6,036 nt of DNA from Methanomassiliicoccaceae archaeon (GTDB taxonomy: Archaea > Thermoplasmatota > Thermoplasmata > Methanomassiliicoccales > Methanomethylophilaceae): NCBI GenBank assembly GCA_031254685.1, contig JAIRTZ010000075.1:1-6036 (forward strand), read 5' to 3'. Shown here piece by piece: positions 1-5,256 of this stretch (position 1 is the first letter of the stretch; each line of letters begins with the position of its first letter). Below the pieces are notes generated by a model that was not told where the DNA came from, made no database searches, and saw only the letters and a program-made list of their open reading frames with translations. The translations under genes were made by a program, and so were the position numbers.

Positions 1-932
1 CACCGAACAGCGACTCTGTATTCGAAAGCTTCCGCAAGAATTCTGAGGCCGCGAAGAACAGCAGCCCGCAGACGTACACGGTAGCGGACGACGATATCAT
101 ATACGCGAAATTCGCGCTCAAGACCGACGGAACGTTCTTCAACATCGTTGTGAACGTAACCGGCAACGGTTCCGTCAGCGTCATGAACGGTGCGACAGAA
201 TTGGCGAACGTTTCGGTGACGTCAACGATCGCGGTGCCTGTTGGAACAACCACGTTGACATTCGTTGCATCACCGAACAGTGATTCCGTCTGCGAAAGTT
301 TCAAGAAAAATTCTGAGACCGCGAGGAACAGCAGCCCGCAGACGTATACTGTGGCCGACGATGACATAATCTATGTGAAATTCGCGCTCAAGACCGACGG
401 AACGTTCTTCAACATAGTTGTGAACGTAACCGGGAACGGTTCCGTCAGTGTCATGAACGGAACGACGGAATTGGCGAACGTCTCGGTAACGTCGACGATC
501 GCAGTGCCCGTTGGGACAACGTCATTGACATTCATCGCAAGGCCGAACAGCGACTCTGTCTTCGAAAGTTTCAGGAAAAATTCTGAGGCTGCGAGGAACA
601 CCAGTCCTCAGACCTACACGGTCGCGGACGATGACGTCATATACGCGAAATTCGCGCTCAAGACCGACGGAACGTTCTTCAACATAGTCGTGAACGTAAC
701 CGGCAACGGTTCCGTGAGCGTTATGAACGGAACGACCGAGATAGCGAACGTCCAGGTAACGTCGCTCGTTGCCATACCGGCCGATGTAACATCGCTGACG
801 TTCATCGCATCGCCCGGCAACGACCATGTGTTCGAAAGTTTCAGGAAAAATTCTGAGACCGCGAAGAACAGCAGTCCTCAGACCTATACGGTCGCTGACG
901 GCGACGTCATATACGTGATATTCGAAGAATAC
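1..932 (+). repeat. Tandem 270-bp in-frame direct repeats (about 3.5 copies)
   Basis: Units run 1-149 (partial, 3' portion), 150-419, 420-689 and 690-932, the last diverging at its 3' end. The period is exactly 270 bp, or 90 codons. A 39-nt core encoding K-F-A-L-K-T-D-G-T-F-F-N is identical at 107-145, 377-415 and 647-685. Elsewhere the copies differ by scattered, often synonymous, changes. A weaker protein-level copy follows at 951-1202. Loss or gain of one unit would keep the reading frame. Confidence 0.93.
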
Positions 933-1868
933 AACGGCGGAACATCCGGATTTAACATCACTCTCATCGTTGACGGTGACGGTTCGGTCACGGTCGAAGG
1001 ACACGCCGATGCGTTCGGAGAGGGCACATGGCTGCTGTATGTGAATGCAGGAACGTCAGAACTGGAGTTCACGGCAGCGGCGAACTCCGGCTCGGTGTTC
1101 AGGAACATGATCCGTAACAACAGCCTGCCGCAGACCATCGCCCAGTGGACATATCCCGTTGAGGACGGCGATGTGATAATCGTGGCATTCACGTCCGAAA
1201 GCAACATGTTCACGATCACGCCCGACGAAACGCTGACGGGAGGGCATCTGGAATGGTCGTTGGACGGGACCGTATGGCACAAGTTCACGGGCCCGCTGAC
1301 GCTCATTAAGGGAACGGACGTTCACGTAAGGGCGGTCGCCGGTGACGGTCACGAGTTCTCGGCATGGGCCGGCGACATCTCGGGGAGCACGGTCAACCCG
1401 TACCTCTTCGAGGCAATGGAGGACGATTGTTTCCTGTCCGCAGTGTTCAAGGCCGCGCCGCTGAACGAGAACAGCGTAAGGAATTACATTATCCTCTTCC
1501 TCATATTGCTGTTCATCCTGCTCCTTTCGATCCTTCTGATCACCTATTTGGCGAGGATGAGGATCGTCGGTACGATAACGCACAACGGCGGCGGTCTCGC
1601 TAACGTTTCGGTGGTCTATACGGTAACCAACAAGAAAGGAGAGGCGGTGACCACATACGTTCCATCTACGACCGACATGAACGGAAGATACCTGATCCTA
1701 ATGGAAAGAGGCTGGACCGTCACCATCACGGAAGCGGTACTGAGCGGTTACGCCGTATCGACCGTCACAATGGCAGGGAAAGGCGAGGCGGCCGCGAAGG
1801 AGCTGCCCCTTTCGATAAAGATGAGGAAGAAGGCGACCGAAGTGAACTTCGCCATGGAAAAAGAGTGA
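1..1868 (+). CDS. Repeat-containing surface protein with C-terminal membrane helix and carboxypeptidase-regulatory-like tail (5' truncated by window edge)
   Basis: The frame is open from nt 3 without a stop, so the gene begins outside the window. The GTG at 150 lies inside a repeat and is a Val codon, not a start. The window holds 621 residues (residue n begins at nt 3n). Residues 1-310 are a partial copy plus three copies of a 90-residue unit beginning VNVTGNGSVSV and ending in a D-x-I-Y-x-K-F strand. Residues 317-400 are a divergent fifth copy (FNITLIVDGDGSV...). Residues 401-486 contain F-S-A-W-A-G-D-I-S-G...NPY and end in a V-F strand, typical of the bacterial-repeat/InlB-B-like fold (Flg_new family). 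A hydrophobic helix lies at 494-516, followed by L-A-R-M-R, suggesting the N-terminal part is outside. Residues 517-621 look like a carboxypeptidase-regulatory/transthyretin-like beta sandwich (V-G-T-I-T-H-N-G-G-G-L-A-N-V-S-V, T-D-M-N-G-R-Y). Many N-x-S/T sequons suggest N-glycosylation. An adhesin or surface-layer-associated role is plausible but not proven; a signal peptide would be upstream. Confidence 0.88.
   Translation, partial: PNSDSVFESFRKNSEAAKNSSPQTYTVADDDIIYAKFALKTDGTFFNIVVNVTGNGSVSVMNGATELANVSVTSTIAVPVGTTTLTFVASPNSDSVCESFKKNSETARNSSPQTYTVADDDIIYVKFALKTDGTFFNIVVNVTGNGSVSVMNGTTELANVSVTSTIAVPVGTTSLTFIARPNSDSVFESFRKNSEAARNTSPQTYTVADDDVIYAKFALKTDGTFFNIVVNVTGNGSVSVMNGTTEIANVQVTSLVAIPADVTSLTFIASPGNDHVFESFRKNSETAKNSSPQTYTVADGDVIYVIFEEYNGGTSGFNITLIVDGDGSVTVEGHADAFGEGTWLLYVNAGTSELEFTAAANSGSVFRNMIRNNSLPQTIAQWTYPVEDGDVIIVAFTSESNMFTITPDETLTGGHLEWSLDGTVWHKFTGPLTLIKGTDVHVRAVAGDGHEFSAWAGDISGSTVNPYLFEAMEDDCFLSAVFKAAPLNENSVRNYIILFLILLFILLLSILLITYLARMRIVGTITHNGGGLANVSVVYTVTNKKGEAVTTYVPSTTDMNGRYLILMERGWTVTITEAVLSGYAVSTVTMAGKGEAAAKELPLSIKMRKKATEVNFAMEKE
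1482..1550 (+). other. Transmembrane segment of the repeat surface protein
   Basis: The 23 codons encode an almost uninterrupted run of Ile, Leu and Phe (N-Y-I-I-L-F-L-I-L-L-F-I-L-L-L...), followed at once by A-R-M-R. By the positive-inside rule this places the repeats outside the cell and the last ~105 residues in the cytoplasm. Confidence 0.9.
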
Positions 1869-1885
1869 TCCATACCGTAACAGAT

Positions 1886-1899
1886 GCGGCGGACGCCGC
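1886..1899 (+). other. Small GC hairpin after the surface-protein gene
   Basis: GCGGC at 1886-1890 pairs with GCCGC at 1895-1899 across a four-base loop. It lies 18 bp after the stop codon and just upstream of the T-tract hairpin at 1915. It may help form or protect the transcript 3' end; on its own it could be chance in GC-rich DNA. Confidence 0.35.
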
Positions 1900-1914
1900 G
1901 CCGGAATAAACACA

Positions 1915-1946
1915 GGGGGTATACGCCCCCGTTCCATTTTTCTAAT
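1915..1946 (+). terminator. Probable transcription terminator of the repeat surface protein gene
   Basis: GGGGG (1915-1919) and CCCCC (1926-1930) form a five-base GC stem around TATACG. They are followed by a T-rich stretch, CCATTTTTCTAATTTC, at 1934-1949. T tracts are the main termination signal in archaea. The position, 46 bp past the TGA, fits. The rest of the 1869-2018 gap shows no gene and only a chance-like CGCGGCCGCG palindrome near 1962. Confidence 0.6.
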
Positions 1947-2018
1947 TTCAGTCTGTCCCTCCGCGGCCGCGCCGCATATGACGCAAAGCTTAACAACGAT
2001 TTGTGCCGTACCTCAAGT

Positions 2019-2393
2019 ATGCCTGCGGCGGCCCTAACACGGAATCATTACATTCTTCTTCTTGTGTTGACGTTCATCCCGTTCGTCATAATAATCGCAG
2101 CGCTGCCGTTCCTTCCGGACACGATACCGCAGGAGATAGTCATCGATCGGCAGGACGGACTGGAAACGAGAGGAGAGGTCAGCAAATATATGCTGCTGGC
2201 GTTCCCGACGATATTCACGACCACCGGGCTGGTAATGATATGGGCCACGAGATATCTGGCGCGCAGGAGCGAGGACAAAGGCGAAAAGGGCGGCATGAGG
2301 ATGTTCTATCTGTCGCTTGCGACAAAGGTGTTCCTGATCCTTCTGACGTTATGGATAGTGATCTACGTAAGTTCGTACGTTGCCGGTCTCTGA
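2019..2393 (+). CDS. Small three-helix membrane protein, DUF1648-like
   Basis: The 124-residue product starts at the ATG at 2019, because the longer open frame back to 1884 runs through the terminator and is Arg/Pro-rich with no membrane-protein character. Three hydrophobic segments are visible at about residues 10-32, 57-77 and 99-121. Between the first two lies L-P-D-T-I-P (32-37), then G-E-V-S-K-Y (52-57). This matches the DUF1648 signature (LPD-x-IP ... G-x-x-x-SK) seen at the N-terminus of SdpI-like immunity/membrane proteins. A charged loop (R-R-S-E-D-K-G-E-K, 82-90) separates helices 2 and 3. SdpI proteins are longer and confer immunity to a toxic peptide in Bacillus; no such peptide gene is visible here, so that role cannot be assigned. 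No Shine-Dalgarno sequence precedes the ATG, so the message may be leaderless. The stop lies only 5 bp before the inverted repeat at 2398. Confidence 0.78.
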   Translation: MPAAALTRNHYILLLVLTFIPFVIIIAALPFLPDTIPQEIVIDRQDGLETRGEVSKYMLLAFPTIFTTTGLVMIWATRYLARRSEDKGEKGGMRMFYLSLATKVFLILLTLWIVIYVSSYVAGL

Positions 2394-2397
2394 CCTC

Positions 2398-2454
2398 CCG
2401 AATATCGTTCTGTAACGAGTACATAGCGTCACTATGTGACGGGACGATATTCGG
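2398..2454. promoter_or_regulatory. Nested inverted repeat upstream of the RHH gene (operator or RNA hairpin)
   Basis: The outer arms CCGAATATCGT (2398-2408) and ACGATATTCGG (2444-2454) are an 11-bp perfect inverted repeat. Pairing continues inward with wobbles to about 2413/2439. Inside are two overlapping, mutually exclusive palindromes: ACATAG (2421-2426) with CTATGT (2432-2437), and CGTCAC (2427-2432) with GTGACG (2436-2441). No T tract follows, so an ordinary archaeal terminator is unlikely. It ends 31 bp before the ribbon-helix-helix start codon, a position suited to autoregulation by that protein. A structured 3' end for the upstream membrane-protein message is the alternative. Confidence 0.65.
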
Positions 2455-2485
2455 CGGGCGCACGGCAAAGTGCAGAGGCTCGGTG

Positions 2486-2623
2486 ATGAACGCGCGCGCC
2501 GACACCTTTGTCAAGGACGAAGCGGAGAAGATATTGCGGCATCCGGGAATATCGCCATCCGAGGCTGCGGAGATGCTATACAGGAAATTAATCGAGGACG
2601 GGGACGCAACGATAACTATCTAA
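2486..2623 (+). CDS. Short RelB/DinJ-like ribbon-helix-helix protein, no adjacent toxin
   Basis: The 45-residue product (ATG at 2486; a GTG at 2483 directly before it is also in frame) aligns without gaps to the DNA-binding part of DinJ/RelB antitoxins as recalled. It has a short strand N-A-R-A-D (2-6), helix 1 K-D-E-A-E-K-I-L (10-17), then G-I-S-P-S-E-A (21-27), the usual turn before helix 2, which ends near L-I-E-D-G. AGAGG at 2474-2478 is a reasonable ribosome binding site. In type II systems such antitoxins bind their own operator by the N-terminal strand and neutralise an mRNA-cleaving toxin by the C-terminal tail. Here the protein is about half the usual length, the tail is missing and the next gene is a surface protein. 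It may therefore be a stand-alone regulator or an antitoxin remnant. The frame is open far upstream, but that part overlaps the membrane-protein gene and is not credible coding. Confidence 0.68.
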   Translation: MNARADTFVKDEAEKILRHPGISPSEAAEMLYRKLIEDGDATITI

Positions 2624-2655
2624 ATCATACTCGCATACAGTTACGGCAAGCATAT

Positions 2656-2663
2656 GGGGGGAG
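2656..2663 (+). promoter_or_regulatory. Ribosome binding site fixing the RCC1 protein start
   Basis: GGGGGGAG ends four bases before the ATG at 2668, and the encoded protein opens with a clear signal peptide. Together these decide the start over upstream in-frame codons as far back as 2470, which would overlap the ribbon-helix-helix gene. Confidence 0.75.
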
Positions 2664-2667
2664 ACAT

Positions 2668-5136
2668 ATGAAGGCGACAAACAAATGCATTTCTGTGATC
2701 ATAGCAGCGTTATTCATATCGATGGCGGCGATGGCCGCCGTCCCGGGCCCGGAAGGGGACGGTGTTGACAGGAACGTCCGGACATTGGGCAGCGATCCGT
2801 TCGTCCCCGTTACGAACATATCCGACGTGCCGAATCTGGCATATCCCGGAACGCCGCTCGCTCTGACGGGAACGGTCTCGCCGGACAACGCGACATATCA
2901 GCAAATAACCTGGAGCGTTCTGAACGCGAATGCAACCGGCGCAACGATATCCGGCAGCACATTCAATGCGACGGCACCGGGATCGATGACCGTATTGGCA
3001 ACGATAGAGAACGGCAGGAGCCTGGGCGGCTGGGCCACGGTCTCCGCAGGCAACGCCCACACGATGGCGATCAAGTATGACGGCACTCTGTGGGGATGGG
3101 GCGAAGGCACCTACGGTCAGCTCGGGCTCGGTATGTCGTTCATGTACCTTTCGTACCCTTTCCAAGTGGGGACGGCATCGGATTGGATGACGGTAGCAGC
3201 CGGCGACGGACATACCGTGGCGATCAAGACAGACGGGACCCTATGGGCATGGGGTCACAATCTCTACGGTCAGATCGGTGACGGCACGACAAGGTCAGAC
3301 AGATACACTCCGGTGAAAATAGGGACGGACACGGATTGGGCCATGGTCTCCGCCGGTTATGGGCATACGGTCGCCATCAAGACCGACGGCACCCTATGGT
3401 CATGGGGCTTCAATCAGGACGGCCAGCTGGGCAACGGCACATTATCGACCGATGAGACGATCGTTCCGACCAAGGTAGGGACGGACGATGATTGGGTGAT
3501 GGTAACAGCAGGCCGGGACCACACACTTGCGATAAAAGAGGACGGCACCCTGTGGGCATGGGGATGTAACAGCTCGGGCGAGCTGGGCGACAATGATACA
3601 CGGGAGGTCCGGACACCGAAAAAGATAGGGACGGACGAATGGAAAGATGTTTCCGGCGGTTTCATGCATTCGCTGGGGATCAAAGCGGACGGCAGTTTAT
3701 GGGCATGGGGCTGGAACAGCAGCGGTCAGCTCGGGAGCGACGTGTTCATGATGAGCAAAGTTCCCGTCAGGATCGGGGATGCGAACGACTGGAGTTCGGT
3801 CTCCGCCGGAATGATGAGTTCTGCGGCCATCAAGAATGACGGCAGCTTATGGACATGGGGCGAGAACCGGAACGGTCAGCTCGGGGACGGCACGGACACG
3901 AACCGCATCGCACCGGTCCGGGTAGGGTCGGGCGAAACCTGGAATGCGGTGTCTATCGGAACAGATTTCACGGCGGCGATCAATGACAACGGCATCGACA
4001 ATGATAACATGTGGACGTGGGGCAAGAACAACGGCAGGCTGGGGGACGGGATGGCCGCCGATCGCCGGCTGCCGGCCAATATCGATAATTACATGAGGCC
4101 GTTCCAGATAAACGTGGCGTCGCCCAACCCGCCGACGTTCACAAACAATCCGGCGTACAACATACCGGCATCCACCGTCGGCATCGCGATACAGAACATC
4201 AACTTGTACGTTGCGGTATCGGGCGGAACACCGTCGTATTCGTTCAGCGCTACCGGACTTCCGGCGGGGCTGGAGATCGACACGGTGGGAGTGATATCCG
4301 GGACACCGACGGCCGCGGGTCCCGGCGGAACGGCGACGATAACCGTCACCGACAGAGCATCGAAGACCGCAAGCATAACGATATCTTACGGCGCAATATC
4401 AGCGGCATCGGTCCCGGAGCCGCCGGCGATCACAACGGCGTCGTTACAGAACGGAACCGTCGGCGCCGCATACTCGGAAACGCTCACGGCGGCCGGCGAC
4501 CCCGCGATCGCGTGGTCGATAATCGGCAGCCTGCCCGGAGGACTCACGATCGCCGGCGATACGATATCCGGAACTCCGACAGCGTCGGGAACGTTCAGCT
4601 TCACCGTGAAGGCAGAGAATGACGCCGGCGCGGACACGAAAGCGCTCTCCGTAACGATAGCGCCGGCACCCGTACCGCCGATCGACGTCGCAGCGGCCGG
4701 CGAATGGAAGAAAGGCGCGGGAACGGGATATACGATAACGGTCTCTGCCGACATTTCCAAGTTCACCGGCGTGAAAATGAACGGCATCACAGTGGATCCG
4801 AGCAACTACTCGGCCGTGTCAGGGAGCACGGTGATAACGTTCAAGGAGGCATACATGTCAGCGCTGTCCGCCGGCGACCATACCATCGACATATTGTTCA
4901 CTGACGCTACCGCATCGACGACGCTGAAGATCACCGCGGATAATGACGGCGAGATCGGCGGCAACGGCAACGGCAACGGCGGGGGCGGAGGCAGCGGCGG
5001 TAATGGCGGTAAGGACGGCGGTAAGGACGGTAATGGCGACGACAACGGGTCCCTGATGATCTACGCAGCGATAGCCGCGGTCATAATCGTCATCGCGGCC
5101 GCGGCGTTCTATCTCGTTATGATAAGAAAGCCGTGA
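2668..5136 (+). CDS. Exported membrane-anchored RCC1-propeller protein with Ig-like domains
   Basis: The 822-residue product is multidomain. Residues 1-24 are a signal peptide (M-K-A-T-N-K, hydrophobic core, A-M-A-A). Residues 43-120 are Ig-like, of Big_2 type (L-T-G-T-V-S-P-D-N-A-T...I-T-W-S-V). Residues 121-480 are seven RCC1 blades with the repeated core H-T-x-A-I-K-x-D-G-T-L-W-x-W-G...G-Q-L-G. Residues 487-575 and 582-668 are putative Ig (He_PIG-like) domains, each with L-P-x-G-L then I-S-G-T-P-T. Residues about 672-760 resemble the X2-like Ig module (W-K-K-G...F-T-G-V-K...N-Y-S-A-V-S-G-S-T-V). A Gly/Asn/Asp-rich stalk follows, then a membrane helix and the short tail I-R-K-P. This is a surface-displayed protein with the bulk outside; the ligand is unknown. 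RCC1 propellers are known binding platforms, and bacterial homologues are often annotated only by fold. There is no LPXTG motif and no catalytic motif. A weak AT-rich stretch near 2612-2630 could hold its promoter. Confidence 0.92.
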   Translation: MKATNKCISVIIAALFISMAAMAAVPGPEGDGVDRNVRTLGSDPFVPVTNISDVPNLAYPGTPLALTGTVSPDNATYQQITWSVLNANATGATISGSTFNATAPGSMTVLATIENGRSLGGWATVSAGNAHTMAIKYDGTLWGWGEGTYGQLGLGMSFMYLSYPFQVGTASDWMTVAAGDGHTVAIKTDGTLWAWGHNLYGQIGDGTTRSDRYTPVKIGTDTDWAMVSAGYGHTVAIKTDGTLWSWGFNQDGQLGNGTLSTDETIVPTKVGTDDDWVMVTAGRDHTLAIKEDGTLWAWGCNSSGELGDNDTREVRTPKKIGTDEWKDVSGGFMHSLGIKADGSLWAWGWNSSGQLGSDVFMMSKVPVRIGDANDWSSVSAGMMSSAAIKNDGSLWTWGENRNGQLGDGTDTNRIAPVRVGSGETWNAVSIGTDFTAAINDNGIDNDNMWTWGKNNGRLGDGMAADRRLPANIDNYMRPFQINVASPNPPTFTNNPAYNIPASTVGIAIQNINLYVAVSGGTPSYSFSATGLPAGLEIDTVGVISGTPTAAGPGGTATITVTDRASKTASITISYGAISAASVPEPPAITTASLQNGTVGAAYSETLTAAGDPAIAWSIIGSLPGGLTIAGDTISGTPTASGTFSFTVKAENDAGADTKALSVTIAPAPVPPIDVAAAGEWKKGAGTGYTITVSADISKFTGVKMNGITVDPSNYSAVSGSTVITFKEAYMSALSAGDHTIDILFTDATASTTLKITADNDGEIGGNGNGNGGGGGSGGNGGKDGGKDGNGDDNGSLMIYAAIAAVIIVIAAAAFYLVMIRKP
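3028..4095 (+). repeat. Seven tandem RCC1 blade repeats (about 150 bp each)
   Basis: Blade-initiating Trp codons lie at 3031, 3184, 3337, 3493, 3640, 3790 and 3940, spaced 49-52 codons apart. Each blade carries W-x-x-V-S-A-G, then the A-I-K-x-D-G-T-L-W-x-W-G core and a G-Q-L-G-D-G turn. Seven is the number in a closed RCC1 propeller. Blade 6 replaces the conserved His with Ser. Blade 7 has an insertion (D-N-G-I-D-N-D-N-M-W) and R-L-G instead of Q-L-G. Confidence 0.92.
4954..5048 (+). repeat. Low-complexity Gly/Asn/Lys-Asp tract (extracellular stalk)
   Basis: Repeated GGCAAC, GGCGGT and AAGGAC units encode G-N-G-N-G-N-G-G-G-G-G, then G-G-K-D-G-G-K-D-G-N-G-D-D-N-G. This is a flexible spacer between the X2-like domain and the membrane helix. 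The short tandem units could vary in length by replication slippage. Confidence 0.85.
5052..5136 (+). other. C-terminal membrane anchor of the RCC1 protein
   Basis: After the Gly-rich stalk, L-M-I-Y-A-A-I-A-A-V-I-I-V-I-A-A-A-A-F-Y-L-V-M-I forms one hydrophobic helix, and the protein ends with R-K-P. This is the usual stalk-helix-basic-tail anchor of archaeal surface proteins. Confidence 0.88.
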
Positions 5137-5140
5137 TGCG

Positions 5141-5182
5141 GAGAAAGGATCAAACCCTTTTTCAAACCCCTTGAGTTCTTTC
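5141..5182 (+). terminator. Probable terminator of the RCC1 protein gene
   Basis: GAGAAAGG (5141-5148) pairs with CCTTTTTC (5156-5163) over a seven-base loop, with one G-T wobble. The T run lies in the 3' arm, and a further T-rich stretch follows to 5182. It starts four bases after the TGA. Confidence 0.6.
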
Positions 5183-5190
5183 TTCCGGAC

Positions 5191-5205
5191 GCGCCCAGCC
5201 GGCGC
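5191..5205. other. Short GC inverted repeat upstream of the last gene's promoter
   Basis: GCGCC (5191-5195) and GGCGC (5201-5205) flank five bases. It sits just upstream of the TATA-like box at 5214, where an activator or repressor could bind, but a five-base arm in GC-rich DNA can arise by chance. Confidence 0.25.
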
Positions 5206-5210
5206 ACCGC

Positions 5211-5223
5211 TAATTTATTTATC
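5211..5223 (+). promoter_or_regulatory. Archaeal TATA-like promoter element
   Basis: TAATTTATTTATC is the most AT-rich stretch in an otherwise GC-rich gap and resembles the archaeal TATA box. Transcription would be expected to start about 25 bp downstream, near 5240-5245, giving a short leader that just contains the ribosome binding site. No clear B-recognition element can be assigned. Confidence 0.55.
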
Positions 5224-5243
5224 GTCACGGCACCATACGATGA

Positions 5244-5248
5244 GGAGG
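5244..5248 (+). promoter_or_regulatory. Ribosome binding site of the QueG-like gene
   Basis: GGAGG lies eight bases before the ATG at 5257 and matches the archaeal anti-Shine-Dalgarno sequence. It fixes the start of a gene that runs off the window. Confidence 0.8.
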
Positions 5249-5256
5249 ATGTTCTC

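Noticed and set aside
107..685. CRISPR-like array from the 39-nt identical blocks
   Set aside because: The blocks are spaced 270 bp apart, lie inside an open reading frame, and the sequence between them is also repeated rather than unique.
522..1004. Long reverse-strand open frame over the repeats
   Set aside because: Arg-rich product with no domain and no ribosome binding site. It mirrors the repeated sense strand and is a shadow of the real gene.
1056..1583. 175-codon reverse-strand open frame
   Set aside because: It lies antisense to the well-supported surface-protein domains and membrane helix. Its composition (Arg/Asp/Gln-rich) is typical of antisense reading in GC-rich DNA.
150..1868. 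A separate 572-residue gene starting at GTG 150
   Set aside because: The frame is open back to nt 3 and the upstream codons encode the same repeat, so 150 is an internal Val codon of a gene that starts outside the window.
1962..1971. CGCGGCCGCG palindrome
   Set aside because: Short, pure GC and isolated, with no spacing relationship to a promoter or start codon that would support a function.
1884..2018. N-terminal extension of the DUF1648-like protein
   Set aside because: It would run through the probable terminator and encodes a low-complexity Arg/Pro/Ser stretch. The ATG at 2019 leads directly into the first membrane helix.
2003..2485. A 206-residue protein ending in the ribbon-helix-helix sequence
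   Set aside because: The upstream part overlaps the membrane-protein gene out of frame and runs through the palindrome. Only the last 45 codons resemble a known family and have a ribosome binding site.
2470..2667. Longer N-terminus of the RCC1 protein
   Set aside because: It would overlap the ribbon-helix-helix gene and bury the signal peptide. The ATG at 2668 has a strong ribosome binding site.
2651..2670. CATATG occurring twice around the ribosome binding site
   Set aside because: Two six-base palindromes eight bases apart are likely chance, and no longer symmetry extends from them.
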